Shown here piece by piece: positions 6,991-16,996 of a DNA stretch of 40,572 nucleotides. The position numbers and the translations under genes are program-made. Origin of the DNA: DASZHJ01 sp035541215 (lineage in GTDB: Bacteria; Pseudomonadota; Alphaproteobacteria; ATCC43930; CGMCC-115725); NCBI GenBank assembly GCA_035541215.1, contig DATKNV010000063.1, forward strand, positions 1-40,572, given 5' to 3'. The notes beneath the pieces were generated by a model, which had not been told where the DNA came from, searched no databases, and was given only the letters and a program-made list of their open reading frames with translations. Positions within the stretch are counted from its first letter, which is position 1. Each line of letters opens with the position of its first letter.

Positions 6991-8619
6991 TCATTTCCCC
7001 TCGCGGCGCACCGCCCATTTCACGGTCGCCCCCTGGGTTCCCACATGTCCCTGCAGCACGACCTGCTGCGTCTTCTTCATGTCGCCCCCGCCGAGATAGA
7101 CGCTCTCGGCGAGGCTCATCACCGCGCCCTGCGCGCGCAGCCGCCACCCTGCCCCGCTCGGGAGGCGCAGCAGGGCGGCGCTCCCGTCCTGGGTCAGCGA
7201 CGCCTGCACCTGCGGGTGCAGGTGAAAGCGGACGGCGAATCCCTGTCCCGCCGGACCCGTCAGGCGATCCTCGCCGCGGAGGTCCTCGCCGTCCGCCGCG
7301 AGGAAGAGCTGGCGGGCGTGGATGAGGCCGAAGCGGCTCTTGTAGCCGTCGTGGCTTGCGGAAACGAGCTGGCTGCCGTCCTGCTCCAACCGCTCGCGAG
7401 TGACCTGCCGTGGCCGCCGCGTGAGCCGTCCCGTCTCGTCGAGCTCCGAGGAGGGCATGTCCGCGACCACCAGGGTCGAATGCGCGGCCGTGGTGCGCAT
7501 CACCGCGTGCCAGGCCGCATTCGCGCCCCGATAGGCGCCGCAATTGACGATGAACCGCTCGCGGCCATAGCTCATCTCGAAGGAGAGCGTTCCCGCATGC
7601 GGATGGCCGCCGAGCGCGTCGGGCGCGGGCGCGCCGCAATCGACGATGACGATGCTCTTGCCGGTGTGGAGCCGCTCGAAGCCCGTCATCGGCGCGCTCG
7701 CGGGTGGGCGGCCCTTGCACTCCGAGCGCGCGAGGACGAGGTCGAGATAGGCGGGCTCCTGCTCGGTGCTGTCGTTGAAGAGCGCGAGACGCGCGTCCCC
7801 GTGGCGGTAGAAGCGCAGCATCGGGGCGGCCCGGTCGATCGCGGCTTGCAGCGGCGCCGGCACCTCGATCCGCGCGGCGCGGAGCGCCGCACGAGCGTCG
7901 ACGAGATGGCGCAGCGCCGTCGCCTGTATCGCGGGGCTGCGCGCGGCGTGGCCGCCGTCCGGTAGGACTTGCGCGTTCGCCTCGCGCTCGATGAGGCGCA
8001 GCACCCGGTCGAGCTCGCTGTCGCCGGCTCCGAGCGCGAGCGAGGCCGCGAGCAGGCCCTTGAGCGCTTGGAGGCGCCCGATCCCCGTCACCTCCCAGGC
8101 CGCCGCCCGCCGCAAGTGGCGCGTCTGGCGCGCGAGGCTCTTCAGAAAGGCCGCGCGCGCATCGGCATCGCCCTCGGCCGGCGCCAGAAGCTCCGCCCAG
8201 GCGAGCCAGGAATGGAGCCGCTCGCCCATGACGTCGGCGCGCCAGACCAGCGGGTGCCAGCGCGTCTGCGTGTCGAGCCAGGTCTTGAGCAGGGACCGCG
8301 CTCGCTCCACCGCCGCCTCGCTCGCGATCGCCGCGAGGTCTGCGAGCCAGGCGAAACCGTGCAGCGCTGCGCGCCATTCGCGGGTTGCGGCCTCGTCGTT
8401 CCAAGGCGGCTCCGCGGAGGTCACGGTCTCGCCGTGAAACCGGTATCGGCCCGAGAGGATCGCGTCGCCCTGCGTCGGATCGCCGGGCCAGCGTTCGTCC
8501 AGCACGAGGGCAAGGCTGCGCGGCCTCCGGCCCATGAGGCGCAGCCGGTGGAACGGCGTCCGGCAGACCATCGCCCAGACCCGGTAGCGCAGGCGGCGGT
8601 CCGTCGATGCGGCGGCCAT
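6991..8619 (-). CDS. Heparinase II/III family protein
   Basis: The 542-residue protein has the two-part build of heparinase II/III-like lyases: an N-terminal alpha-helical toroid (about 40-300) and a C-terminal beta-sandwich with 'HPHAGTLSFEMSYG', 'FIVNCGAY' and 'RTTAAHSTLVV'. Members cleave acidic polysaccharides by beta-elimination, but the alphaproteobacterial members beside purH have no established substrate. No signal peptide is evident, so a cytoplasmic location is possible. It sits 16 bases after rpe and 73 before purH. That position is a conserved alphaproteobacterial arrangement and hints at an envelope or polysaccharide-recycling role (inference). Confidence 0.9.
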   Translation of the reverse strand: MAAASTDRRLRYRVWAMVCRTPFHRLRLMGRRPRSLALVLDERWPGDPTQGDAILSGRYRFHGETVTSAEPPWNDEAATREWRAALHGFAWLADLAAIASEAAVERARSLLKTWLDTQTRWHPLVWRADVMGERLHSWLAWAELLAPAEGDADARAAFLKSLARQTRHLRRAAAWEVTGIGRLQALKGLLAASLALGAGDSELDRVLRLIEREANAQVLPDGGHAARSPAIQATALRHLVDARAALRAARIEVPAPLQAAIDRAAPMLRFYRHGDARLALFNDSTEQEPAYLDLVLARSECKGRPPASAPMTGFERLHTGKSIVIVDCGAPAPDALGGHPHAGTLSFEMSYGRERFIVNCGAYRGANAAWHAVMRTTAAHSTLVVADMPSSELDETGRLTRRPRQVTRERLEQDGSQLVSASHDGYKSRFGLIHARQLFLAADGEDLRGEDRLTGPAGQGFAVRFHLHPQVQASLTQDGSAALLRLPSGAGWRLRAQGAVMSLAESVYLGGGDMKKTQQVVLQGHVGTQGATVKWAVRREGK

Positions 8620-8635
8620 GGGCGGCGATCGGCTC

Positions 8636-9316
8636 CTAAGGGGTTCTCGTGCCGGCGCGCAGGTTTCGAATGTTCTCGGCGTAACGCTCGGCGCCGCCCG
8701 TGAAGGTGGCGGTGCCCGCGACCAGCACGTCGGCGCCGGCAGCGATCGCGGCCCGCGCGGTCTCTCCGTTGATGCCGCCGTCCACCTCGAGATCGATGAT
8801 GCGGCCGGTATAGTCGATGCGCTTCCGGAGCGCGCGGATCTTGTCGAGCTGGCTTCCGATGAAGCTCTGTCCGCCGAAGCCGGGATTGACGCTCATCACC
8901 AGCACCAGATCGACCTCGTCGAGGACGAAATCGGCGGCCTCCGCAGGGGTCCCGGGATTGAGCGAGACGCCCGCCTTCTTGCCCAGCGACTTGATGAGCT
9001 GGATCGTGCGGTGGAGGTGCGGCCCCGCCTCGGGGTGCACGGTGATGATGTCGGCGCCGGCAGCGGCGAATTCGGGAATGAAGGGATCGGCGGGCGTGAT
9101 CATGAGATGCACGTCGAAGGGCAGCGTGGTATGCGGCCGGAGCGCCCGCACGACGGACGGTCCCACGGTCAGGTTCGGCACGAAGTGCCCGTCCATCACG
9201 TCGATGTGGATGTAGTCGGCGCCGGCCGCCGTTACGGCCCGCACTTCCTCACCGAGCTGCGCGAAATCCGCCGACAGGATCGACGGGGCGATGCGAATCG
9301 GCCGCTGCATAGACAT
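8636..9316 (-). CDS. rpe: Ribulose-phosphate 3-epimerase
   Basis: Rpe interconverts D-ribulose 5-phosphate and D-xylulose 5-phosphate in the pentose phosphate or Calvin cycle. The 226-residue TIM barrel shows 'IAPSILSADFAQLGEEV', the metal/catalytic strand 'IHIDVMDGHFVPNLTVGP', 'DVHLMI', 'SVNPGFGGQSFI' and 'LEVDGGIN'. The start is ATG 9316, or ATG 9310 two codons later; neither has a strong ribosome site. The gene lies 43 bases after rsmB and 16 before the heparinase-like gene, so co-transcription is likely. Confidence 0.97.
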   Translation of the reverse strand: MSMQRPIRIAPSILSADFAQLGEEVRAVTAAGADYIHIDVMDGHFVPNLTVGPSVVRALRPHTTLPFDVHLMITPADPFIPEFAAAGADIITVHPEAGPHLHRTIQLIKSLGKKAGVSLNPGTPAEAADFVLDEVDLVLVMSVNPGFGGQSFIGSQLDKIRALRKRIDYTGRIIDLEVDGGINGETARAAIAAGADVLVAGTATFTGGAERYAENIRNLRAGTRTP

Positions 9317-9359
9317 CGTTGGTAACAAGGATCGCCGCGCGCGGCAAGGCGCGTGCGTG

Positions 9360-10673
9360 TTACTCGGTGCGGACGAGCCGCGCCGCGAAGAATCCGTCGA
9401 GGCCGTCGAGCTCGGCGAGATGGCAGGGGAAGGTGCGGAGATCGCCCTCGGCGGTGAGGCATTCCTTGAGGCCGCCGACTTCCTCGGCCGCGATCGGACG
9501 GCGCCGCACCTTCGCGCCGCGGGCGAGCAGGCGCTCGATCTGCTGCGGGCCCTCCTCGGGCTCGAGCGAGCAGGTGCAGTAGACGAGCGTGCCGCCGGGC
9601 GCCAGCATCGCGACCGCCGCATCGAGGAGACGCTCCTGCACGGCTGCAAGCCGGATTACGTCGTCCATGCTCTTGAGATGCGGCACATCGGGGTGACGGC
9701 GGATGGCGCCGGTCGCGGTGCAGGGCGCGTCCAGGAGCACGAAGGGCGCGGGCTCCGGCGGTTGCCAAGTTGCGGCGTCGGCGGCGACGCATTCGGCCTC
9801 GAGGTGGAGCCGGGCGAGGTTCGATTTGAGCCGTTGCAGCCGGCGCGGCGAGCGGTCAATGGCGACGACGTTGGCGCCGGCGGCCGCGATCTGCGCAGTC
9901 TTGCCGCCGGGAGCGGCGCAGAGATCGTAGACGCGCTTGCCCACGATCTTGCCGAAGAGGGTTGCTGGAATTGCCGCCGCCGCATCCTGCACCCACCAGG
10001 CGCCTTCCTGATAGCCCGGCAGCGACATGATCGCGCCGCCGCTGTTGCGGCGGAGGGTGCCGGTCGGGAGGATCTGCGCCTCCAATGCCTGCGCCCATTT
10101 TTCGCGGTCGTTGCGCACGGTGATGTCGAGCGGCGCTTCCTTGAGGTGGGCGGTGGCGATGCCGCGGGCGATGGTCTCGCCATAAGCCCGGCTCCAGGCC
10201 TCCCAGAGCCAATTGGGCGTGTTGAGACGGGGCGCGTCCTGCTGTGCGACGAGGCCCGGCCCCTCGAGGCTCAGGCGCCGAAGCACCGCATTGACGAGGC
10301 CCTTGTAGGTCGGGAATCCGCGCGCGCCCGCGAGGTCGACCGTGGTGGCGACGGCCGCGTGGGGCGGGGTGCGCAAGAAAAGGAGCTGCGCGATCCCCAG
10401 GCGCAGCATGTCGTGCACCATGGCCGCGCGCGGCGGCAACGGCGTGTTGAGGCAGTGCGCGATGAGCGCGTCGATCTGGCCGAGGCGGCGCAGTACGGTC
10501 GCGACGAGGAGCCGGGCAAAGGCACGGTCGCGCGGCGCGAGGTGGCCGATCTCCGCGCTCTCATCGATGACGTCGTCGAGCGGACGCTTGCGTCGCAGGA
10601 CCGCGCCAACGAGGTCGACCGCCACGCCGCGCGCGGAGGGGGTATCGTTCTGGTTCGGAGCCGGCTGTGCCAC
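9360..10673 (-). CDS. rsmB: 16S rRNA m5C967 methyltransferase RsmB
   Basis: RsmB methylates C967 of 16S rRNA using SAM. The 437-residue protein has the N-terminal NusB-like RNA-binding domain (about 10-135). The Rossmann methyltransferase follows, with 'VYDLCAAPGGKTAQIAA' (249-264), motif IV 'LLDAPCTATG' (Cys318) and motif VI 'VYCTCSLEPEEG' (Cys368), the two cysteines of RsmB-type enzymes. The initiator is GTG at 10673. It heads the rsmB-rpe-heparinase-purH run and is divergent from the SDHAF4-like gene at 10832. The functional name is secure for the family; exact target position is by homology. Confidence 0.95.
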   Translation of the reverse strand: MAQPAPNQNDTPSARGVAVDLVGAVLRRKRPLDDVIDESAEIGHLAPRDRAFARLLVATVLRRLGQIDALIAHCLNTPLPPRAAMVHDMLRLGIAQLLFLRTPPHAAVATTVDLAGARGFPTYKGLVNAVLRRLSLEGPGLVAQQDAPRLNTPNWLWEAWSRAYGETIARGIATAHLKEAPLDITVRNDREKWAQALEAQILPTGTLRRNSGGAIMSLPGYQEGAWWVQDAAAAIPATLFGKIVGKRVYDLCAAPGGKTAQIAAAGANVVAIDRSPRRLQRLKSNLARLHLEAECVAADAATWQPPEPAPFVLLDAPCTATGAIRRHPDVPHLKSMDDVIRLAAVQERLLDAAVAMLAPGGTLVYCTCSLEPEEGPQQIERLLARGAKVRRRPIAAEEVGGLKECLTAEGDLRTFPCHLAELDGLDGFFAARLVRTE

Positions 10674-10831
10674 CGCTCGCCGCCCAAGGTTCCCTTGCGT
10701 CCCGGGGCGACCGGAAATGCACCTCGCATCCCCGCCCCCGACCTAAACAAACTGGCGCCCAAGTGCCTGGGCTTCAAGCACTACTCTCGGAGGGGGTTGC
10801 GGGGAGGGTGCACAGGTGCTCGAATCTCCCC

Positions 10832-11017
10832 ATGCCCGAGCCGAAGCCAACCGCCGAAAAGGCGGATAAACCCGCTGAATCAGCGCGCTCTGCCTCCACC
10901 CCGCCGCCGCGGGCCGTGCCGAAGCCGGGGGCGGCGGTCGAAATAGGTGGCCCCAAAGGCCCCGAGCCCACCCGCTATGGCGATTGGGAACAGAACGGCC
11001 GCTGCACCGATTTCTAG
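10832..11017 (+). CDS. DUF1674 / SDHAF4-like succinate dehydrogenase assembly factor
   Basis: This 61-residue protein has a disordered Pro/Ala/Lys-rich N-terminus. It ends in the diagnostic DUF1674 (PF07896) block: 'EIGGPKGPEPTRYGDWEQNG' then 'RCTDF'. The eukaryotic homologue SDHAF4/Sdh8 binds flavinylated SdhA before assembly of complex II, so a chaperone role for succinate dehydrogenase is likely by homology. It is divergent from rsmB, with 158 bases between them, an arrangement common in alphaproteobacteria. The ATG at 10832 is the only nearby start giving the expected short protein. Confidence 0.88.
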   Translation: MPEPKPTAEKADKPAESARSASTPPPRAVPKPGAAVEIGGPKGPEPTRYGDWEQNGRCTDF

Positions 11018-11044
11018 CCGAAACCCGCTCGCCGCCAAAAGGAA

Positions 11045-11065
11045 AGGGGCCCGAAACGGGCCCCT
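11045..11065 (-). terminator. Rho-independent terminator of the Bax inhibitor-like gene
   Basis: There is a perfect 9-bp stem, AGGGGCCCG / CGGGCCCCT, with an AAA loop. Read on the minus strand it lies 28 bases past the stop at 11093 and is followed by TTTCCTTTT. The T-rich tract exists only in that direction, so it mainly serves the minus-strand gene, though the hairpin could also act on the convergent gene ending at 11017. Confidence 0.8.
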
Positions 11066-11092
11066 CCGGTCTCGAAAGCCTGCTTTGCGGGC

Positions 11093-11806
11093 TCAGTTCC
11101 GGCTTTGGCCGAGCAGGCGCAGCAGCATGATGAAGAGGTTCAGGAAGTCGAGATAGAGCTGGAGCGCGCCCATGATCGCCTTCTTGCCCGCGATCGTGCC
11201 GTCATCGCCCGCGAAATAGGACTCTTTGATGCGCTGCGTGTCGTAGGCGGTGAGGCCCGTGAAGATCAGCACGCCGATCACGGAGATCGCAAAGCCAAGG
11301 GCCGAAGAGAAGATGAAGAGGTTCACGATGCTTGCGATGACGATGCCGATCAGGCCCATGAACAGGAACGAGCCCATCCCCGTGAGGTCCCGTCCGGTCG
11401 TGTAGCCGTAGAGGCTCATCGCCAAGAACATCGCCGCGGTGATGAAGAAGGTGGAGACGACGCTGGCGCCGGTATAGACGAGGAAGATGTAGCCGAGCGA
11501 CAGCCCCACCAGCGCCGAATAGGCCCAGAACGAGAGTTGAGCCGCCATGAGGCTCATGCGCTGGATGCCGAAGCTCAGGAGGAAGACGAGGCCAAGCGGC
11601 GCAAACACCGCGACCCAGATCAGCCCCGAGCGATAGAGGCTGAGATAGAGGCCGGAAGCCGCGGCCCCATAGGCGACGAGGCCGGTGAGGACCAGCGCGG
11701 CGCCCATGTAGTTGTAGACGCGCAGCATGAACTGGCGCAGGCCGGTGTCGACTTCGGCCCAAGTCGCCGGGCGCGCCGCAGCGCGGTTTTGCCAATCGTA
11801 AGCCAT
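11093..11806 (-). CDS. Bax inhibitor-1 / YccA family membrane protein
   Basis: The 237-residue protein has about seven membrane helices and the BI-1 (UPF0005) hallmarks: N-terminal 'LRQFMLRVYNYMGAALVLTG', central 'TFFITAAMFLAMSLYGYTT', and C-terminal 'GLTAYDTQRIKESY' with the acidic helix ending near 'ALQLYLDFLNLFIMLLRLLG'. Bacterial members include YccA (a modulator of FtsH) and pH-sensitive Ca2+ leak channels such as BsYetJ. Which role applies here is unknown. The conserved Asp pair of the pore is partly visible (YDTQ and YLDF). It is monocistronic, with its own terminator at 11045-11065. Confidence 0.95.
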   Translation of the reverse strand: MAYDWQNRAAARPATWAEVDTGLRQFMLRVYNYMGAALVLTGLVAYGAAASGLYLSLYRSGLIWVAVFAPLGLVFLLSFGIQRMSLMAAQLSFWAYSALVGLSLGYIFLVYTGASVVSTFFITAAMFLAMSLYGYTTGRDLTGMGSFLFMGLIGIVIASIVNLFIFSSALGFAISVIGVLIFTGLTAYDTQRIKESYFAGDDGTIAGKKAIMGALQLYLDFLNLFIMLLRLLGQSRN

Positions 11807-11904
11807 GGAATCCGTCTCCGTCCCCTTTGGGTGAATCTCCTGGGCGGAGATATTGGCACAGGGCGGGGAAACTTCAATAAGCCGATGGCAGTCGCAAAAA
11901 TACC

Positions 11905-14424
11905 TTATTCGTTACGGAGATAGGGCGCGGCCGAGACCCCCAGCGCGCGCCAGGTTCCGGCATAGCCGAGCGCGAGCGTCATCGCGAGCGCCACTATCGC
12001 CGAGAGTGCCACCGCCCCCGGCAGGAAGACCCAGTCCGTCCGCATCACCTCGGTGACGACGAGGTAGGAGGCGAGCGTTCCAAGCGCGGCCGCGATCGCC
12101 GCCGAGAGCAGGCCCAGGAGGCCGTATTCCAGCAGGAAGGCCTTGAGCAGATCGCGGCGCGTCGCGCCCAGCACCTTGAGCACGACGGCCTCGTAGAGGC
12201 GGCGGCGGCGGGAGGCCGCGAGCGCGCCCGCGAGGACGAGGCCCGCCGCCACGAGCGCGATCGCCGCGGTCGCTTGGAGCGCGGTTGCCACCGCGGCCAC
12301 GATGGTGCCCACGGCTTGGAGAGCGTCCTTCACCGGGATGGTGGAGATGTTGGGGAAGCGGTCGGTGACGGCCTTCTCGAGCGCGGCCTCCCGCTCCGGC
12401 GGCACGCGCGCCACGGCCATTTCGGTCTCGGGCGCGCCCCCGAAACTCCCGGGCGAGAACACCATCGCGAAGTTGATCCCGAGCGAGGTCCAGTCGAGGC
12501 TCCGCAGATTGGCGATCCGCGCGGTCACGTCGCGTCCCAGCACGTTGACGGTGAGCGCGTCCCCGAGTTTGAGCCCCATGCCCCGCGCGAGCTCCGCCTC
12601 GAAGGAGACGAGCGGCGGGCCACGGTAGTCGCTCGGCCACCACTCGCCCTCGATCAGCCGCGATCCCGAGGGGAGCGTCGGCGAATAGGTAAGGCCGCGC
12701 TCGCTGCGGATCGCCCATTGCGCCTCCGGCGCCACGGCCGCTCGTTCGACGGGAACGCCGTTGAGCCGCACGAGCCGCCCGCGCAAGCTCGGCACGCGCT
12801 CGAAGTTGCCGACCCCTGGAAAGCTCGCAAGGAGCGCGTCGAAAGCCGCGGCCTGATCGGGCTGGATGTCGATGAAGAAGAAGCTAGGCGCGCGCTGCGG
12901 CAAATCCTTGTCGAGAATGAGGGAGATGTTGCCTTCGACCGCAACCAGCGCCACCAGCACCGTGAGCCCGAGCCCCAGCGAGGCGATCACCTCCGGCGTG
13001 TTGGCGCCGCGCCGGCCGAGATTGGCGAGCGCGAGGCGCAAGCCCGGATGCCGCGGGCGGCCGGCCGCGCGCAAGGCGGCGATGACGCCGAGCGCTGTAA
13101 GACGAAATAACAAGAGCGCGGCCAAGGCTCCCACCACCGACCAGGCCGCGAGCGGCCGGTCGCTGCTGGTCGCGATCACCAGCGCCGCCAGTGCAATCAC
13201 CGTCGCCGCCTGCACGATGAGGACGCCGATCCCGAGCTTGGCCAGCGGCGGCTCGCTCGGAGCGCGGAAGAGCGCTGCCGGCGGCACGGCGCGCGCGGTC
13301 GCGAGGGGGCCGAGCGCGAAGGCGAGCGTCGTCAGCGCGCCCGCCGCGGCGGCGACCGAGAGCGGCAGGGCATAGAGATCGAAGCGCGCCGCAACCGGCA
13401 GCATGGCCGGCAGCAGACGCGCGAGGAGCAGCGGCGCGAGCCCGCCGATGACGAGGCCGCCGAGGATGCCGAGGGCGCCGAGCGCCGCGATCTGCAGGAG
13501 GTATGTCGCGAAGACCAGCCGTCCCGAGGCACCGACGGACTTGAAGATCGCGATTGAGAGCGTGCGGCTCGCGAGATAGCCGCTGACGGCATTGCCGACG
13601 CCGACGCCGCCGACGAGCAGCGCCGCCAATCCCACCAAGGTCAGATAGAGGCCGACACGGTCGAGCAGGCGCTCGAGACCCGGCGTGGCGTTGGCGACGT
13701 CCCGGATGCGCCAGCCGGCGTCCGCGAAGCGGGACTTGGCGTCCGCCTCCCAGGCGGGAATGTCGCTGCCGGCGGGAACGCGCAGGCGGTAGCTGTAATT
13801 GACGACGGTGCCTGGGATGAGAAGGCCTGTCTCCGTCAGGGCGGCCTTGGCGATCACGAGCCGCGGACCCAGGATGAAGACGCCGGTCGCGGCGTCGGGC
13901 TCGTGCGCGAGCGCCGCCCGGAGGACGAAGCGGGCCTCGCCGACGCGGAGGACGTCGCCGGGCTTCAGATTGAGCCGGTCGAGGAGCGCGGGCGCCGCCA
14001 CCGCGCCCCAGAGGCCGTCGCGCTTGGCGAGCGCGTCCGCGAGCGCCTGCGGCGGGTCGAGCGCGACCTCGCCATAGAGCGGATAAGTCTCGTCCACGGC
14101 CTTGAGCTCGATAAGGCTTCGCGCGGCGCCGTCGTCGCGCCGCGCCATCGCGCGCATGCCGACGCTCTCGGAGACCGTGCCGCTCCGGTCGAGGAAGTCG
14201 CGCTCGGCCGCGGTTGCCGGGCGGAGCACCAGCTCGACCTCGGCGTCGCCGCCGAGCATCGAGCGCGCATCCGCATGAAGCCCAGCGCGCACCCCCGCCG
14301 CGAGCGAGCCCACCCCCGCGATGATCGCGACCCCGAGGGCGAGACAGGCGAGGAAAATGCGAAAGCCCTTGAGCCCGCCGCGGAGCTCCCGGCGCATCAG
14401 GCGGCAGGCGAGCGTCAAGGACAT
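11905..14424 (-). CDS. FtsX-like ABC permease (YbbP type)
   Basis: This large permease (839 residues) has an N-terminal helix and periplasmic domain, a block of three or four helices, a second large periplasmic domain and a C-terminal FtsX triplet (for example 'AIALVAAGLVLAGALAASRR'). It matches the YbbP family in length and layout. The motif 'LLLQIAALGALGILGG'-like helices and 'EVIASLGLGLTVLVALVAVEGN' are typical. It starts 5 bases after the ATPase gene (14430-15146), so both should form one type VII-like MacB/LolCDE-superfamily complex. The beside-tesA location mirrors E. coli ybbAP-tesA. The transported substrate is unknown; lipid or lysophospholipid handling has been suggested from the tesA link. 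Confidence 0.92.
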   Translation of the reverse strand: MSLTLACRLMRRELRGGLKGFRIFLACLALGVAIIAGVGSLAAGVRAGLHADARSMLGGDAEVELVLRPATAAERDFLDRSGTVSESVGMRAMARRDDGAARSLIELKAVDETYPLYGEVALDPPQALADALAKRDGLWGAVAAPALLDRLNLKPGDVLRVGEARFVLRAALAHEPDAATGVFILGPRLVIAKAALTETGLLIPGTVVNYSYRLRVPAGSDIPAWEADAKSRFADAGWRIRDVANATPGLERLLDRVGLYLTLVGLAALLVGGVGVGNAVSGYLASRTLSIAIFKSVGASGRLVFATYLLQIAALGALGILGGLVIGGLAPLLLARLLPAMLPVAARFDLYALPLSVAAAAGALTTLAFALGPLATARAVPPAALFRAPSEPPLAKLGIGVLIVQAATVIALAALVIATSSDRPLAAWSVVGALAALLLFRLTALGVIAALRAAGRPRHPGLRLALANLGRRGANTPEVIASLGLGLTVLVALVAVEGNISLILDKDLPQRAPSFFFIDIQPDQAAAFDALLASFPGVGNFERVPSLRGRLVRLNGVPVERAAVAPEAQWAIRSERGLTYSPTLPSGSRLIEGEWWPSDYRGPPLVSFEAELARGMGLKLGDALTVNVLGRDVTARIANLRSLDWTSLGINFAMVFSPGSFGGAPETEMAVARVPPEREAALEKAVTDRFPNISTIPVKDALQAVGTIVAAVATALQATAAIALVAAGLVLAGALAASRRRRLYEAVVLKVLGATRRDLLKAFLLEYGLLGLLSAAIAAALGTLASYLVVTEVMRTDWVFLPGAVALSAIVALAMTLALGYAGTWRALGVSAAPYLRNE

Positions 14425-14429
14425 GCTGG

Positions 14430-15144
<715 letters not shown>

Positions 15145-15146
<2 letters not shown>

Positions 15147-15843
15147 GGAAGATTTCGGCGGCGCGGCCTCCGGTCGGTCGGGCGAGTGTGGTTATGGACT
15201 GTGGCGAAAGCTTGTCAACCTCGCCGCGGCGGCGCTGGTGGCGCTCGCGGTGAGCGACGCCGCCTCGGCTGCGCCGACGCGCATCGTCGCCTTCGGCGAC
15301 AGCCTCACCGCCGGCTACGGCGTGGCGCCGGAGGAGGCGTTTCCTGCGCGGCTCCAGGGGTGGCTGCACGATCACGGCATCGAGGCGGAGGTCGTCAATG
15401 CCGGAGTGTCCGGCGATACCAGCGCGGGCGGCCTTGCTCGCCTCGACTGGACGCTCGCCGAGCCCGCGGACGCCGTGCTCGTGGAGTTCGGCGCCAACGA
15501 CGCGCTCCGCGCCGTCGATCCCCAATCGACCTACGAGAATCTCGACGCGATTCTGAGCAAGCTCGAGGCGCGCAGGGTCAAGGTGCTGCTGCTGGGCATG
15601 GAATCGCCGGCGAATTGGGGCCCCGAGTATCAACGATCGTTCAACGCGATCTACCCGGCGCTCGCGGAACGGCACCACGTGCTCCTCTACCCGTTCTTCC
15701 TGCAAGGTGTGGCGCTCGATCCGAGCCTCAATCAGCCGGACATGCTCCATCCCAACGCCCGCGGCGTCGACACGATCGTCGCGCGAGTCGGCCCTTACGT
15801 GCTGCGCCTCCTCGGAGCCTCGGCGCCCGGAGGAAGCGGATGA
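15145..15843 (+). CDS. tesA: SGNH arylesterase / lysophospholipase TesA
   Basis: This exported GDSL/SGNH hydrolase cleaves acyl esters and thioesters (thioesterase I / protease I / lysophospholipase L1 family). In the 232-residue product a hydrophobic signal segment covers about 23-43 (LVNLAAAALVALAVSDAASAA). Block I is 'FGDSLTAGYG' with nucleophile Ser53, the oxyanion Gly is in 'NAGVSGDTSAGG', Asn118 is in 'FGANDAL', and Asp199/His202 are in 'DMLHPN'. The unusual 22-residue polar stretch before the signal segment suggests the true start may be internal or the alternative ATG at 15121. It is divergent from ybbA, and its stop overlaps the next gene by ATGA. Confidence 0.93.
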
Positions 15844-16955
15844 GCGCCATTCAGTTCCGCGCGGCCGAGGGCAGGGGTGCAGGCTGGGCCGAGGCCGCCA
15901 AGAGCTGCGCCGACGCCTTGCTGCCGGTGCCGGAAGGGGCGAGCCTCGGGTTCCTCTACGTCACCGACGCGCTCGCCGGCGATCTCGGCAGCACCCTAAC
16001 CTTCCTGCGGGAGCGCACGCGCATTCCCCATTGGGTGGGCGCGATCGGGCTCGGCGTCTGCGGCCGGCGCGAGCATTTCGAGACGCCGGCGGTGAGCGCC
16101 TTGGTCGCGAACTTTCCGGAAGGCGCCTTTCGCGTGTTCGCGCCCGTGGGCCGCGGGGCAATAGGCGAGGGCGAGCGCGCCTGGATCGCCTCGGCGCATC
16201 CCGGCGTCGCCGTCGTGCACGGCGACCCCCGTGATGCCGGGATCGTTGCGGCGGTGTCGTCGCTCAGCGCCGAAGGCGGCCTCTATCTCGTCGGTGGCCT
16301 CTCCGCCGCCATGAGCGCGCCGCCGCGTCTCGTCGCCGACCGCGTCGTCGAGGGCGGGCTCTCGGGCGTGCTGCTTGGGCCGGAGATCGCGGTCGCCACG
16401 GGCCTGACCCAGGGCTGCTCGCCGATCGGGCCGGTGCGCCGCGTCAGCGAGGCGCGCGAGAACATCGTCATGGCGATCGACGAGCGGCCCGCGCTCGAGG
16501 TCTTCAAGGAGGACATCGGCGAGCTCCTCGCGCGCGATCTCCGCCAGGTCGGCGGGCGCATCTTCGCGGGCATCCCCGTGCGCGGCTCGGACACCGGCGA
16601 CTATCTCGTGCGGAACCTCATGGCGCTCGACGTGGAGCGGCAGTGGCTCGCGATCGCGGAGAAAGTGGCGCCGGGCGATCCGATCCTCTTCTGCCGCCGC
16701 GATCCCGCGAGCGCGCTCGCGGATCTGAAGCGCATGCTCGGGGGCCTGCAGCGCCGGCTCGCGGCGCCGCCCAAGGCCGGTCTCTATTTCAGCTGCGTCG
16801 CGCGCGGTCCCAACCTCTTCGCAGGCGAAAGCGAGGAGGTCGACGCGATCCGGGCGGCGCTCGGCGATTTCCCGCTCGCGGGGTTCTTCGGCAACGGCGA
16901 GATTGCCCACGACCGGCTCTACGGCTATACGGGCGTCCTCGCGCTGTTCCTCTGA
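15840..16955 (+). CDS. FIST domain protein
   Basis: The 371-residue protein has FIST_N (about 25-215) followed by FIST_C (about 220-360, with 'LFSC'-like 'GLYFSCVARGPNLFAG' and 'LAGFFGNGEIAHDRLYGYTG'). FIST domains are proposed small-ligand sensors in signal transduction, possibly for amino acids. Here no kinase, cyclase or chemotaxis domain is attached, so it is a free-standing sensor. ATGA overlap with tesA (15840-15843) indicates translational coupling. The thpR-like gene starts 42 bases later. The functional link between FIST and TesA is not established. Confidence 0.9.
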   Translation: MSAIQFRAAEGRGAGWAEAAKSCADALLPVPEGASLGFLYVTDALAGDLGSTLTFLRERTRIPHWVGAIGLGVCGRREHFETPAVSALVANFPEGAFRVFAPVGRGAIGEGERAWIASAHPGVAVVHGDPRDAGIVAAVSSLSAEGGLYLVGGLSAAMSAPPRLVADRVVEGGLSGVLLGPEIAVATGLTQGCSPIGPVRRVSEARENIVMAIDERPALEVFKEDIGELLARDLRQVGGRIFAGIPVRGSDTGDYLVRNLMALDVERQWLAIAEKVAPGDPILFCRRDPASALADLKRMLGGLQRRLAAPPKAGLYFSCVARGPNLFAGESEEVDAIRAALGDFPLAGFFGNGEIAHDRLYGYTGVLALFL

Positions 16956-16996
16956 CGGTCTCCGCCCCGGCGGCGGCGCGAGAAGCGCAGGGCCGG